64,000 nt of DNA from Solobacterium sp. UBA3691 (GCA_002372175.1 DFIS01000037.1:17315-81314), one strand, 5' to 3'; positions 37,314 to 47,166 are shown, counted from the stretch's first letter. Translations and numbers: made by a program. The notes: generated by a model not told the origin, from the sequence alone.

Positions 37314-38772
37314 CACGATTTTCTCCTTCATTTCCAAAATAATATTTTCTCAGGACTTCTCTTGCGATCATATCATCTCCGGCATACGGTTCGCGTCCGT
37401 TTTCCCTGTACATGAACTTTTCATCACCTTTTCCCATGATGATGATCGTATCTCCGGGATCCGCAAGCTCTGTTGCCTGCCTGATCGCATCATAGCGGTC
37501 TTCAATGATCGAATACGGTGTATGCTCGATCCCCTGTGCTATATCGGCACAGATCTCAGTCACCGACTCATCACGGGGATCATCCTCGGTCAGAATGATC
37601 ATATCCGTATATTTGTCGAGGATCTCACCGAACTGTCTGCGTTTGGCGGTATCGCGCTTGCCTGCCGATCCCGTAATGCCGATGATGCGGTTTCCCTTCA
37701 GTGTGATCGCACTGGCAAACTGGCACAGCTGTGTGATACCGTCCGGGGTATGGGCAAAATCAACGATCAGATTGAACGGCTGTCCTTCATCGATACGCTC
37801 CATACGTCCTTCGATCTGCCTGATCTGTCTGAGCATCGGTGCGATCTTCTCAATGGATACGCCGCTGACATTCAGAGCTGCGATCGCAGCCAGCAGATTT
37901 GAGAGGTTGAACCTCGCCACAAGATTTGTTTCAAGCTCGTAGTCCCGGTTTCCGCAATGCAGCGTAAACAGGGTCTTATCCTTCATCAGCTGATAGCTTG
38001 TGATCTGGTAGTCTGCCGGATTATCCACACCGTACGTCACGACCGCTGCCTTGGTATCCGCAACGATATCCATGCCGCGGGGATCATCCACGTTGGTGAT
38101 CGCTGTTGCCGAAGGCTTCAGGCGGTCAAACATACGTTTCTTGGCATTGAAGTAATTCTCCATCGTTCCGTGATAATCCAGATGATCATGGGTAAGATTG
38201 GTAAAGATCGCGACATCAAAGTCGATACTGTTGATGCGTCCCTGGTCGATACCGATTGAAGACGCTTCCAGTGTACAGCACTTGATATCCGCATCGATCA
38301 TATCCGCAAGGATACCGTGCAGATCGTCGATATCCGGTGTTGTTAACAGCGGTGGCAGCTTGACATTGCCGTATTCGATGGCGATCGTTCCGATATATCC
38401 CGTCGGTGAGATCGGATTCATCAGATCACGGATGATACAGGCGATGGAGCTCTTGCCGTTGGTGCCGGTCACGCCGAACATCAGCAGATGCGAAGACGGC
38501 TTGCCGTAGAACACATCCGCGACCCGGTTGAATACCGCGTTCACATCCTTGACACGTATATAAGTGACTTCCGGATCCTTATCCGGGATCGGTTCCGAAT
38601 GCACGATCACCTTTGCGCCGTTGGCGATTGCCTGCGACACAAAACGATGACCGTCAAACATCATTCCCTTCTGTGCAAAGAAGATAGAATTCGGACGTTT
38701 CTTCCGGCTGTCAGCCATCAGACTGTCTATCTCTATTGACGGTACATTTTCAAACAGTTCCTGCAGATTCAT
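37306..38772 (-). CDS. murE: UDP-N-acetylmuramoyl-tripeptide synthetase (MurE)
   Basis: A Mur ligase of about 488 residues that adds the third stem amino acid to UDP-MurNAc-dipeptide. P-loop [10 protein letters not shown] near residue 107, [18 protein letters not shown], and the C-terminal TEDDPRDE (about 395-402). The DDPRDE motif is close to the D-D/N-P-R/N diaminopimelate-specific pattern (DNPR in meso-DAP enzymes), while Lys-type enzymes differ, so the substrate may be meso-DAP, but this is uncertain. A GTG overlapping the mtaB stop (38781) is an alternative start. Confidence 0.92.
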   Translation of the reverse strand: MNLQELFENVPSIEIDSLMADSRKKRPNSIFFAQKGMMFDGHRFVSQAIANGAKVIVHSEPIPDKDPEVTYIRVKDVNAVFNRVADVFYGKPSSHLLMFGVTGTNGKSSIACIIRDLMNPISPTGYIGTIAIEYGNVKLPPLLTTPDIDDLHGILADMIDADIKCCTLEASSIGIDQGRINSIDFDVAIFTNLTHDHLDYHGTMENYFNAKKRMFDRLKPSATAITNVDDPRGMDIVADTKAAVVTYGVDNPADYQITSYQLMKDKTLFTLHCGNRDYELETNLVARFNLSNLLAAIAALNVSGVSIEKIAPMLRQIRQIEGRMERIDEGQPFNLIVDFAHTPDGITQLCQFASAITLKGNRIIGITGSAGKRDTAKRRQFGEILDKYTDMIILTEDDPRDESVTEICADIAQGIEHTPYSIIEDRYDAIRQATELADPGDTIIIMGKGDEKFMYRENGREPYAGDDMIAREVLRKYYFGNEGENRDD

Positions 38773-38777
38773 TCCTG

Positions 38778-40049
38778 TCACATCCTTTCAGCACAGATCT
38801 CATGATCCTTTAGACCGGTGATCTTTACCTGTATATATTCACCCCGTTCAGCCTGCGTACGGATCCTGACCGGAAGATATTCGGAAGTATGTCCGAGGAC
38901 ATCTCCGTCTTCACTTCTTTCGGCGATCACATATGCACTTCTGCCGAGCCACTGTTTCTTATATTCATCATATAACTTTTCGGAGAGACTGAGACATATC
39001 CCTGCCCGTTCTTTCTTGGTTTTACTGTCGATATGATCCGGCATCTGTTCAGCTCTGGTACCGCTGCGCAGAGAGAACGGAAAGACATGCAGGAAAGAGA
39101 ATCTGCAGTCCTTCAGGAATGACAGTGTATCCGCAAAGTCCTCTTCTGTCTCGCCGGGGAAGCCGACGATCAGATCGGTCGAGATCGATATCCCAGGGAT
39201 CTTCTCCCGGATCTCCCCGATGCGCTTCAGGTACGCCTCCGTTGTATACGGTCTGCCCATCAGCTGCAGAATATGATCACTGCCGGCCTGCAGAGGTATG
39301 TGGAGGTGTCTGGCAATGCGGGGATCTTCCGCCATGACTTCCAGCAGATCATCATCGATCTCACTGATCTCTATCGAAGAGATACGCAGCCGGCGGAGAC
39401 TGCTGTCCTCCGCAAGGATACGCCGTATCATCTGTGACAGAGTGACACCGTATTCCCTGCCGTATCTGCCGGTGTGTATGCCTGTTAATACGATCTCGGG
39501 ATGATGCTCAGAAAGCCGCTTCACTTCCGCAATGACCTGATCCGGTGCCATTGAACGTTCTCTGCCCCGGGCAAACGGGATCACACAGTATGCACAGAAC
39601 TGGTTGCAGCCGTCTTCGATCTTCAGATATGCTCTCGTATGTGTCTCAAAATGATCTGTCGTAAGCAGTTCAAATTCGTTTTTGACTTCCTTCTGCACGT
39701 CGATGATCTTCTCCCCGGTACGGATATATTCTTCGATATAATCAGGCAGTTTATGCTTGTTCGAGGTGCCGATGATCACTTCGGCATCTTCGATCATCTC
39801 CGGGGCGATCTGTGAATAGCAGCCGGCTACCGCGGTGATGCATCCGGGGTTCAGACGTTTGCCGCGGCGGATCATCTGCCTGCTCTTCTGTCCTGCCGTA
39901 TTTGTCACTGCGCAGGTATAAACGATGGAGATATCCGCAGGTTCAGAGGGATCTACACGCGTAAAACCGCGACCGGACAATTCTGCCGCAGCCGCTTCTG
40001 CTTCATATGCGTTTACCTTACATCCCAGGATCGTTACCGAGAATTTCAT
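38778..40049 (-). CDS. mtaB: tRNA t6A37 methylthiotransferase MtaB
   Basis: 423 residues. The N-terminal MTTase domain begins VTILGCKVNAYEAE with the first cluster cysteines, the radical SAM motif is CNQFCAYCVIPFARGRERS (near 150), and a TRAM domain ends the protein. It converts t6A to ms2t6A at position 37 of ANN-decoding tRNAs. ATGA overlap with rsmE. Confidence 0.94.
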   Translation of the reverse strand: MKFSVTILGCKVNAYEAEAAAAELSGRGFTRVDPSEPADISIVYTCAVTNTAGQKSRQMIRRGKRLNPGCITAVAGCYSQIAPEMIEDAEVIIGTSNKHKLPDYIEEYIRTGEKIIDVQKEVKNEFELLTTDHFETHTRAYLKIEDGCNQFCAYCVIPFARGRERSMAPDQVIAEVKRLSEHHPEIVLTGIHTGRYGREYGVTLSQMIRRILAEDSSLRRLRISSIEISEIDDDLLEVMAEDPRIARHLHIPLQAGSDHILQLMGRPYTTEAYLKRIGEIREKIPGISISTDLIVGFPGETEEDFADTLSFLKDCRFSFLHVFPFSLRSGTRAEQMPDHIDSKTKKERAGICLSLSEKLYDEYKKQWLGRSAYVIAERSEDGDVLGHTSEYLPVRIRTQAERGEYIQVKITGLKDHEICAERM

Positions 40050-40762
40050 TCTGTTCTCTCCATTGCGTCACTGATCACACTCATGGCATAGATCGCAGCT
40101 GTTTCCGCCCGCAGGATCCGCCTGCCGAAAGAGACCATCGTATACCCTGCCTGCTGTAAGGCCGTACACTCTGTCTCAGAGAGTCCGCCTTCGGGACCGA
40201 TCAGTACGAGCTGGCTGCCGCTTCTGAAGGCTTCTCCGAGCATAGGACTTCTCTCATAGCCGTTCTCATAGCCAAAATACCGGTGATCTGCCTGTATTTT
40301 CTGTATCTGTGCAAATGTCATCGTTTCCCCGATCTCAGGGATGACATCACGCTTGCACTGGGCTGATGCTTCCGCAAGGATCGTCTGCCAGCGTTCAAGC
40401 ATTCTGGCACTGCTTTTGCGGTCAGGCCGGATCACACATCTTTCCGAGACAAACGGAATGATGCGTGTCACACCCAGTTCGGCGGCTTTCTGCAGTACAA
40501 GTTCAAATTTATCACGCTTGATCAAAGCCATGGCCAGGATCACTTCCGCAGCCAGTTCCCTGCCCTTGTCATCTTCCTGTTCGATCAGCACTTCGTAGCC
40601 GTTATCCGTACGGGATATCGTACCGTACCAGCCTTTGCCGGCATACACGATCCGCACTGTCTCTTCCGAAAGACGCAGTACTCTGGCATGGTGTGCCTGT
40701 TCCTGTGTCAATATATATCTGTCTCCTGTCTGTACAGGAGTATCACTGAAAAACTGATACAT
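40046..40762 (-). CDS. rsmE: 16S rRNA m3U1498 methyltransferase
   Basis: 238 residues of the SPOUT fold. MYQFFSDTPVQTGDRYILTQEQAHHARVLR is the N-terminal PUA-like start, and the knot motifs LVLIGPEGGLSETE and LGRRILRAETAAI-like (SFGRRILRAETA) bind SAM. The gene is coupled to mtaB and preceded by a small membrane protein gene. Confidence 0.95.
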   Translation of the reverse strand: MYQFFSDTPVQTGDRYILTQEQAHHARVLRLSEETVRIVYAGKGWYGTISRTDNGYEVLIEQEDDKGRELAAEVILAMALIKRDKFELVLQKAAELGVTRIIPFVSERCVIRPDRKSSARMLERWQTILAEASAQCKRDVIPEIGETMTFAQIQKIQADHRYFGYENGYERSPMLGEAFRSGSQLVLIGPEGGLSETECTALQQAGYTMVSFGRRILRAETAAIYAMSVISDAMERTE

Positions 40763-40763
40763 G

Positions 40764-41171
40764 TTACTTGAACCAGGGACTCTTCGACAGCAGTTCTGCC
40801 AGGCTTTCCAGCTTCTTCAGCGACTCAAGCAGAGGCTTCATATCCTCAGGATCAAACTTCTTCAGCATCTCGATCAGATCGTCATATTTGGACGGATCAA
40901 AGGCTTCGAAATCGATCTTATCCAGTCCGAGATCTTCGATCATCTTCGCATAGTTTTCCATATGCCCGTTCAGCACCGTGATCTGCTCGACTGCCGAAGC
41001 CATATCATTTCTGAGACTGAATGTACAGTAAAGCAGGACACCGGCAATAACAAGTGTGCATATCACGATCACAGCCAGTGTGATCTTCCGTTTCTTCTCA
41101 TCTTCTTTCTTCTGTTCCAGCAGCTGGACCAGCAGTTCTTTTTCACTGTAAAACTCAAGTTCATTACTCAT
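40764..41171 (-). CDS. small bitopic membrane protein, unknown
   Basis: 135 residues. A cytoplasmic Glu/Lys-rich segment (ELLVQLLEQKKEDEKKRK) precedes one transmembrane helix (residues about 30-50) and a C-terminal extracellular or cytoplasmic helix with Asp/Glu-rich leucine heptads (DDLIEMLKKFDPEDMKPLL). No family recognised. GGGAGG lies 8 bases before the ATG. It sits between the HAD-like gene and rsmE with two-base gaps, suggesting one operon. Confidence 0.6.
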   Translation of the reverse strand: MSNELEFYSEKELLVQLLEQKKEDEKKRKITLAVIVICTLVIAGVLLYCTFSLRNDMASAVEQITVLNGHMENYAKMIEDLGLDKIDFEAFDPSKYDDLIEMLKKFDPEDMKPLLESLKKLESLAELLSKSPWFK

Positions 41172-41173
41172 GG

Positions 41174-41947
41174 TCAATCCCTCCCATAAAGTCCCCGCAG
41201 ATCACTGATCACCATATCAGGGTGGATCTTCTGATCAAACAGTCCCTGATTCTGATCATATCCGTCTACCGCCAGTACGGTTAACACACCGCACTTCTTT
41301 CCTGCCGTCACTTCCGTTTTCAGATCCGTGCAGACAAATACAGTCTCTTCCTGAAGTGCATTCATATGCCGCATCGCTGCCGCCAGCAGATGATGAGACG
41401 GGAAACACATCATGACCGCTTTCCTGCCGGACGCATGCTCAAGCATCTTAACGACAGCTCCCGGTCCGGGATAGACAGCATCTCTGCCCTTATCAAGTCT
41501 TGCGATATCGACGGCTATCATTTCCGCTCCTTCAGCGATCAGCTTCAGCGCATATCCGTAATCGGTAAAGACTGCATTCCTGTCCTTGCCGATAAACAGC
41601 CAGTCCGCATGTTCCTGAACGATACTGAATTCATTGACGGAGAGAGCTTCTTCTATCGCCTTGCCGCCGATATAGCCGGCTTTGTTTTTGCCCGGAGCAT
41701 AGGTATGTATGCGCTCTGCCGCTGCCATTGCTGTTGTGTAGATATGCTCAGCACGCACACCGCGCAGTCCTCTTTTCTGCAGATCTGCCGCGATCTCCGC
41801 TGTGTTCTGCAGGCTCCTTTCGGTCAGGATCAGAAAACTGCTGCCGGTATTTCCCAGTTCTTCGATCAGTTCTGCCGCCCCCGGACGCAGAGTCCCGCTC
41901 TCGTTGAGAAGCACGGACAGTGTCATGATCACCCTGTTTCTTAACAT
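41174..41947 (-). CDS. HAD-IIA-like protein with altered active-site residues
   Basis: About 257 residues with the NagD-like HAD-IIA architecture: FLILTERSLQNTAEIAADLQ (motif II Thr42), a cap region AVFTDYGYALKLIAEGAE, VYPGPGAVVKMLE and CTDLKTEVTAGKKCGVLTVLAVDG at the motif IV position. But the nucleophile motif D-x-D-G-T reads N-E-S-G-T (15-19), GKP is CFP (181-183) and GDR-x-x-TD is CTD-LK-TE. Both catalytic Asp are gone, so phosphatase activity is doubtful. Start uncertain: GTG 41956, ATG 41953 or this ATG with GTGAT before it. TATAAT lies at 41962-41967. Confidence 0.65.
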   Translation of the reverse strand: MLRNRVIMTLSVLLNESGTLRPGAAELIEELGNTGSSFLILTERSLQNTAEIAADLQKRGLRGVRAEHIYTTAMAAAERIHTYAPGKNKAGYIGGKAIEEALSVNEFSIVQEHADWLFIGKDRNAVFTDYGYALKLIAEGAEMIAVDIARLDKGRDAVYPGPGAVVKMLEHASGRKAVMMCFPSHHLLAAAMRHMNALQEETVFVCTDLKTEVTAGKKCGVLTVLAVDGYDQNQGLFDQKIHPDMVISDLRGLYGRD

Positions 41948-41961
41948 ATTCATCACGTCGT

Positions 41962-41970
41962 ATTATACCA
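41962..41970 (-). promoter_or_regulatory. extended -10 promoter of the HAD-like gene
   Basis: TGG-TATAAT on the minus strand ends 5-14 nt before the possible start codons; a leaderless GTG start is possible but a GTGAT site before the last ATG is an alternative. Confidence 0.5.
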
Positions 41971-42014
41971 TAACAATCACAGGCAATTGTGCTATGATTA
42001 GACAGGATATAGAT

Positions 42015-42878
42015 ATGAAGATCTGGCAGAAAATCATCCTAGTACTGATCCTTGTCCTGACCATCACAGGTGCCCTCACTTATGATGCTTTTTATTCTGC
42101 ACCTTCCCGGTTCAATATCCGTCACGAGACTTTATCATCGGTATACATTCCCGAACAGATGGACGGTGTGACGATCCTGTTCTTCTCCGATCTTGACTAT
42201 AACAACTTCATGGATCAGGAGCGCATGCAGAAGCTTGTCAATGAGATCAACGAACTGTCGGCTGACATCGTGATCTTCGGCGGTGATATCTTTGATACCA
42301 TGGCGAGACCAATCAATGTCGTTACGCTGAATACCGTCGCCTCCCTGCTGCAGGAGATCAAGGCGCCTCTTGGCAAATTCGCTGTCTTCGGCGATACCGA
42401 CAGAGCATCCGATCAGCGTGCCGCCAATGTCGCTGATGTTCTCTACCGCGGTGACTTTGAAGTACTGAACAATACTTCGATCAATCTGCGCAATACCGGC
42501 TCCGGTTCCATCACGCTGGTCGGTCTTGACAACGGCGTCAACGGTACGACCGATATCAACGCTGCCTATGCCAATGTTTCCCGCAGCAGCTACGTGATCA
42601 CCGTATGCCATACACCCGATACTGCCGACCTTGTCCCTGCCGATACGACACGGTATTTCCTTGCCGGTCACAGTCACGGCGGTCAGGTCTTCTGGTACTT
42701 TGATTCTCTGTACAAGCCGAAGATGGCTGAGCACTACTTCCGCGGCAGACATACCGTCGGCGGTACCTTCACTGTCGATATTACCAACGGTGTCGGCACC
42801 ACAATAAAAGATGTACGATTCCTGGCAAATGCAGAAATCGTACTCTATCGTCTCGAACACCTTGATGTAAATAACTGA
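42015..42878 (+). CDS. membrane-anchored calcineurin-like phosphoesterase with substituted metal ligands
   Basis: 287 residues. An N-terminal transmembrane helix (residues 5-22) anchors a metallophosphoesterase domain of the YkuE type. Motifs GGD-x-x-D (89-94), CH in VCHTPD (H199) and GHSHGGQ (218-224) are normal, but the first motif is SDLDYN (D59-L-D61 for D-x-H) and the GNHD motif is GDTD (126-129). So one metal-bridging His/Asn pair is changed. It could be inactive, or use a different metal or substrate. The start is the ATG 20 bases after a TATGAT box with AGGA in between. Confidence 0.75.
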   Translation: MKIWQKIILVLILVLTITGALTYDAFYSAPSRFNIRHETLSSVYIPEQMDGVTILFFSDLDYNNFMDQERMQKLVNEINELSADIVIFGGDIFDTMARPINVVTLNTVASLLQEIKAPLGKFAVFGDTDRASDQRAANVADVLYRGDFEVLNNTSINLRNTGSGSITLVGLDNGVNGTTDINAAYANVSRSSYVITVCHTPDTADLVPADTTRYFLAGHSHGGQVFWYFDSLYKPKMAEHYFRGRHTVGGTFTVDITNGVGTTIKDVRFLANAEIVLYRLEHLDVNN

Positions 42879-43127
42879 TCACTTCAGAAGCTTATACAGC
42901 TTGCCGGCATACTTCTGTCTCTTCGCCGGAGCGCAGTTGCTGATCATGGACAGCAGTTCATAGATCTTCAGTTTCTCGTTTGTAGAATATGTATCATCTG
43001 TCTCGATGATCTTTGTAATAATATTCAGACTGTCAAGAAACTCGCTTTCCGTCTGGTTTGTTCCCTGTGTCATGATCTCCTTGAATTTCTCGGCGATCTT
43101 TTTATCATGTTTTCTGAAAAGGCCCAT
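42879..43127 (-). CDS. conserved-looking small helical protein, unknown
   Basis: 82 residues, no signal peptide or membrane segment, mostly amphipathic helices (FKEIMTQ, SLNIITKIIETD, EKLKIYELLSMISNC). No family recognised. AAGGAG precedes the ATG and it follows thiI by 11 bases, so it is likely cotranscribed. Its stop abuts the stop of the convergent phosphoesterase gene (TGATCA) with no terminator between them. Confidence 0.6.
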   Translation of the reverse strand: MGLFRKHDKKIAEKFKEIMTQGTNQTESEFLDSLNIITKIIETDDTYSTNEKLKIYELLSMISNCAPAKRQKYAGKLYKLLK

Positions 43128-43138
43128 ACTGTTACTCC

Positions 43139-44326
43139 TTAAAGATAGTCTTCTCTTTCTTTCTTCGGCTCGGCAATGACGATCTCTTCACCGGTAATGC
43201 ATTCTTCGATATACGGCTGATATTCAAACTTCTCCTCGATCTCCTCACAGCGCTTCAGGGTAGGCCTGGTGACAGGATTCTTCGGATCGAAGATCGTGCA
43301 GCAGTCTTCATACGGAAGGATCGAAGTCTCATAAGTACCGATCTTTCTTGCAAGATCAATGATCTCGATCTTGTCTGCGCATACCAGAGGTCTGATCACC
43401 GGAATACGCACGACATCGTTGATCACGGACATGCTTTCAAGGGTCTGGGAGGCAACCTGACCGATGCTTTCTCCGGTCGCAATCGCCAGACAGTTTTCCT
43501 TACGTGCGATGGCTTCGGCAATACGGAACATCATTCTCCGCATGATCGTGATCGCATAGGAATCACCGGCTTTCTCGTAGATCTTCAGCTGCAGATTCGT
43601 AAAGTTGATCACATGTACACGCATACTGCCCTGATATTCACTGACCATGCCGGCAAGATCGATCACTTTCTGTCTGGCATTGTCGGAGGTATACGGCGGT
43701 GCTGCAAAATGTACTGCTTCCACCCGCAGTCCCCGCTTCATCAGTTCATAGGCTGCTACAGGAGAATCGATACCGCCGGACAGCAGCAGTAATACCCTGC
43801 CGTTGATGCCTGTCGGATAACCTCCGGCACCGCGGATCTTATCGGAAGTAATATATGTATACTCACGGTGTACTTCAATGTAGATCGGAAGCTGGGGCTC
43901 GTGGACATCTACACGCAGATCGGTATTCTTCAGGATCACCGAAGCAGCTGCCCGGTTGATCTGATCACTGACCATCGGAAATGTCTTGTCATGTCTTCTG
44001 GCAATGATCTTGAATGTGTTCTTTCCCGATTCGGCAGCGATGCGCAGACACGTCTGACTGATCGTTTCGATATCACTTGCGACCTTTTCGGTAAATGAGA
44101 AGGAACTGATGCCGAAGACCTTTTTCAGTCTCTCCCCGACAGTTTCACTGTCAGCACCGTTAAGACGTATATACATACGGTCATATGTGCGTTCATAGAC
44201 AAGACCGTCGATATCTTCAAGAATATGCCTGATATTCCGTTCCAGCTGACGAATAAAGTCCTTCCGGTTCTTGCCCTTCGTCGTCAGTTCTCCGTAACGG
44301 ATCAGTACCGTATCGTATTTAACCAT
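43139..44326 (-). CDS. thiI: tRNA 4-thiouridine synthetase (sulfurtransferase)
   Basis: 395 residues: ferredoxin-like and THUMP domains in the first 170 residues, then a PP-loop ATPase (LLLSGGIDSPVAAYELMKRG). It adenylates U8 of tRNA and transfers sulfur from the upstream cysteine desulfurase; it also feeds thiamine sulfur in some bacteria. No C-terminal rhodanese domain, consistent with the short Bacilli-type ThiI. ATG overlaps the nifS-like stop by 8 bases. Confidence 0.95.
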   Translation of the reverse strand: MVKYDTVLIRYGELTTKGKNRKDFIRQLERNIRHILEDIDGLVYERTYDRMYIRLNGADSETVGERLKKVFGISSFSFTEKVASDIETISQTCLRIAAESGKNTFKIIARRHDKTFPMVSDQINRAAASVILKNTDLRVDVHEPQLPIYIEVHREYTYITSDKIRGAGGYPTGINGRVLLLLSGGIDSPVAAYELMKRGLRVEAVHFAAPPYTSDNARQKVIDLAGMVSEYQGSMRVHVINFTNLQLKIYEKAGDSYAITIMRRMMFRIAEAIARKENCLAIATGESIGQVASQTLESMSVINDVVRIPVIRPLVCADKIEIIDLARKIGTYETSILPYEDCCTIFDPKNPVTRPTLKRCEEIEEKFEYQPYIEECITGEEIVIAEPKKEREDYL

Positions 44327-45458
44327 AATGTGCGATGATCTCCTTCAATGCCAGGATAAACCTGTCTGTTTCTTCTGCCGTATTAAACCGTGAAAGACTG
44401 ACCCGTATCGAACTTGAAGCTCTGCGGTCGGAATAACCCATGGCAGTCAGTACATAACTGGGATTATTCGAATGACTCTCACACGTACTGCGCGCAGATA
44501 CCATGAATCCGGCCTGATTCAAAGCATTCTGCATGACTTCACTGGGGATCTTCTCATAGGAGAAATTGACGATCCCGTTCATGGCTGCCTCCGGTGTATT
44601 CATTTCTATACCGGGTATTGCGGCCAGTTCTTCCTTCAGATGATCACTCAGTGAAGCAATATGTTCATGGTACTTCTCACGGTTCTCAAGCGCAAGACGC
44701 AATGTTTTCGCAAAGACGATATTGACCGGTGCGTTGGAAGTACCGCCGCGCAGGCCGAACTCCTGTTCACCGCCGTTGATCAGCGGCACAAACGGCACAT
44801 GTGTCTTTTTGATCAGAATACCGCTGCCCTTGAGACCTTCGATCTTATGCGCTGACATCGAAGCCAGATCAACGTTCCGCAGACTGACCGGGATCTTTCC
44901 CACAGACTGTGTCATATCCGTATGGAAATACGCATGACTCTTCTTCTTGACGATCTCCGCGATCTCCGCGATCGGATTGACAGCACCGGTCTCATTATTT
45001 ACATGCATGACCGATACCAGAACCGTATCATCACGCAGACTGCGCAGTACATCCTCTGCCTTTACGGTACCGTATCTGTCTACCGGAAGATATGTCACAT
45101 CATAACCGAAGATACTCTCCATCTGCCGGCATGCGTTGAGCAGACTGGAATGCTCGATCTGCGTCGTAATGATATGTTTCTTTCCGGGACAGGCAAAGCT
45201 TACACCCTTTACAGCCGAGGAATTAGCTTCACTGGAACCGGAGGTATAGATGATCTCTGACGGCTCCACACCAAGCAGAGAAGCTGCTGCAGCTCTGGAT
45301 CTTTCCAGCATCCTGTAGATCTCTGTCCCCTCACTATAAAGAGACTCACTATTTACATAGTAATTAGTGAGCAGTTCTTTATAGGTTGCCAGTACTTCGT
45401 CATTGATCTTCGTCGTACTGCTGGAATCAAAATATACTCTATTCGCCGCCTTTGGCAT
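44319..45458 (-). CDS. nifZ: cysteine desulfurase (NifZ/IscS type)
   Basis: 379 residues, PLP fold-type I. The Lys Schiff base is in SAHKIEGLKGSG, the persulfide Cys in the short ARSTCESHSN loop near residue 325, and substrate residues in ISGSSEANS-like (TSGSSEANSSAVKG). In B. subtilis NifZ provides sulfur to ThiI and lies between ezrA and thiI as here. It overlaps ezrA by 20 bases. Confidence 0.93.
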   Translation of the reverse strand: MPKAANRVYFDSSSTTKINDEVLATYKELLTNYYVNSESLYSEGTEIYRMLERSRAAAASLLGVEPSEIIYTSGSSEANSSAVKGVSFACPGKKHIITTQIEHSSLLNACRQMESIFGYDVTYLPVDRYGTVKAEDVLRSLRDDTVLVSVMHVNNETGAVNPIAEIAEIVKKKSHAYFHTDMTQSVGKIPVSLRNVDLASMSAHKIEGLKGSGILIKKTHVPFVPLINGGEQEFGLRGGTSNAPVNIVFAKTLRLALENREKYHEHIASLSDHLKEELAAIPGIEMNTPEAAMNGIVNFSYEKIPSEVMQNALNQAGFMVSARSTCESHSNNPSYVLTAMGYSDRRASSSIRVSLSRFNTAEETDRFILALKEIIAHYG

Positions 45459-47166
45459 TATCCTTTACCAGTTTTTCATAGTTTCCGGGGAAGATCTTTT
45501 CGATCGTGGCAATGGCGATCGTCAGAGCCGTTGTATAATCGCCGTTACGGAAACTCAGTTCAGACTTTGTCAGTTCGGAGTCGATATCGGAATATGTCGA
45601 ACGATAACGGTTGCCGAAGACGATCGTATTCTCTACCATCACAACAGCACCAACAACGTTATTTACATTGTTGTAGAGCTTATAGATGAAGTCGATCGCA
45701 TCGGTAAGCGTGGAATTCAGCAGATTGACGTTCAGCGGATTCTCATCGATCAGACCTTCAAGTCTGCGGATATACTCCTTCGCCTTGGCCATATCTTCTT
45801 CATACTGTGCCGAGATCGTAGGAAGCTTGTATTTGCGGATCGAGACCTCCATCTGGTTCATGATCACCTGCAGTTTGACAAGCTGTTTCTTCGCTCTGTC
45901 TTCGTCACCGCTGGCATTCTCGATCTTTGTACGCATGGCATTGATCGCCGCATCAGCCTCCGTCAGCTTCTGGGCTTTCTGCTGCAGACGCAGTACCTTC
46001 TCACTGGCAGGGACGAATTCATCGTCTTCTGCAGTCTTTTCGTTCAGTTCTGCCGTTACCGCATTGAGCTGATTCTCAATCGCAGAAATACTCTCATCGA
46101 AGCCCTCAAGGCCGAATCTGACACGCATCTTGGCATACTGTGTCTTGATAAAGCCAAGGGAATTCTGCGCCGCTTCCAGCATATTCTGCGTGTCTGCCGT
46201 CAGCGAGTTCATCCGCTCAAACGCATCCGTTTCACTGTCCACAGCATCCTTCAGCTGTGTCAGACGGGCTTTATAATCATCCAGATTGGTTCTGACATCT
46301 GTTTCCTGACCCTGCTTCAGATTCTCAAGATCTGTCTTCAGACCGGCAGTGATCGCGCCGAGATTCTTCTCCACTTCAAGATGCTTGAGGAAAACACCCT
46401 TCTCGGAAGCCTTCTGGAAATCATCATGAACAACCTCGATCAGCTGCGGGATAACACCCCTTGCATCTTCAAGAAGTGCAGGATAATCACGATTTATTGC
46501 CGCGATACGGTCGGTATTCTTTTCAATGCCGCGCAGTTCTTCGGAAGCTTTGCCGAAGTCAGACGCATACATCCATTCTTCAAAAGCAGAGAATCTCTTT
46601 TCGGTATCGGAAACAAGATCTTCAAGCACCGGCCATACATATGACAGCTGGCTGCTGTTCTCATTGAGCTGGGATTTCAGAGAGCGGAATGTATTCTTCA
46701 GTGTGTTGACCTGTTCGCGGGTCTGGGTCTCTTTCTCCAGGATCTCATCCAGGAATGCGTTCAGATCCGCTACCTGCTTTTCACCAAGCGTAATACTTGC
46801 TTCGAGGTCATCCAGATCTGCTCTTGCCCTTCTGAGCTTACCGACAAGAATCTCATCCTCCGTGTCCGCAAGAGCCTGCTGGATCTGTTTCAGGTTGGCA
46901 TCCGCTTTATCAAACTCTTCCTTGGAATTAGCGACTCTGTTCATCGCATCAGGATCAACACGGGAAATCGCCACAGCCTTGTTCAGCTTGAAAGAGAGCG
47001 GTACGCTCTTGATATTGTTATATCTGACCTCAAGCTCTTCAAGAATACGTCTGTAACTGCTGCTTCTGACCTTCTGTACGATAAACCAAATGATCAGCAG
47101 AACGACCAATACTGCGATGCCGATGATCACTCTGATGTCTGCCAGGATTTCCAATACTCTGCTCAT
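45439..47166 (-). CDS. ezrA: EzrA septation ring regulator
   Basis: About 575 residues: an N-terminal membrane helix (RVIIGIAVLVVLLIIWFIVQK, residues 11-31) followed by spectrin-like coiled coils and an NNIKSVPLSFKLNKAVAIS entry typical of EzrA. EzrA binds FtsZ and links it to the cell wall machinery in Bacilli. The start ATG was chosen over an ATG six codons upstream because GAGG lies ten bases before it. Confidence 0.9.
   Translation of the reverse strand: MSRVLEILADIRVIIGIAVLVVLLIIWFIVQKVRSSSYRRILEELEVRYNNIKSVPLSFKLNKAVAISRVDPDAMNRVANSKEEFDKADANLKQIQQALADTEDEILVGKLRRARADLDDLEASITLGEKQVADLNAFLDEILEKETQTREQVNTLKNTFRSLKSQLNENSSQLSYVWPVLEDLVSDTEKRFSAFEEWMYASDFGKASEELRGIEKNTDRIAAINRDYPALLEDARGVIPQLIEVVHDDFQKASEKGVFLKHLEVEKNLGAITAGLKTDLENLKQGQETDVRTNLDDYKARLTQLKDAVDSETDAFERMNSLTADTQNMLEAAQNSLGFIKTQYAKMRVRFGLEGFDESISAIENQLNAVTAELNEKTAEDDEFVPASEKVLRLQQKAQKLTEADAAINAMRTKIENASGDEDRAKKQLVKLQVIMNQMEVSIRKYKLPTISAQYEEDMAKAKEYIRRLEGLIDENPLNVNLLNSTLTDAIDFIYKLYNNVNNVVGAVVMVENTIVFGNRYRSTYSDIDSELTKSELSFRNGDYTTALTIAIATIEKIFPGNYEKLVKDNAKGGE

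Noticed and set aside
45403..46644. 413-codon plus-strand frame opposite ezrA
   Set aside because: It is a frame shadow of the EzrA coiled coil, with no start signal.
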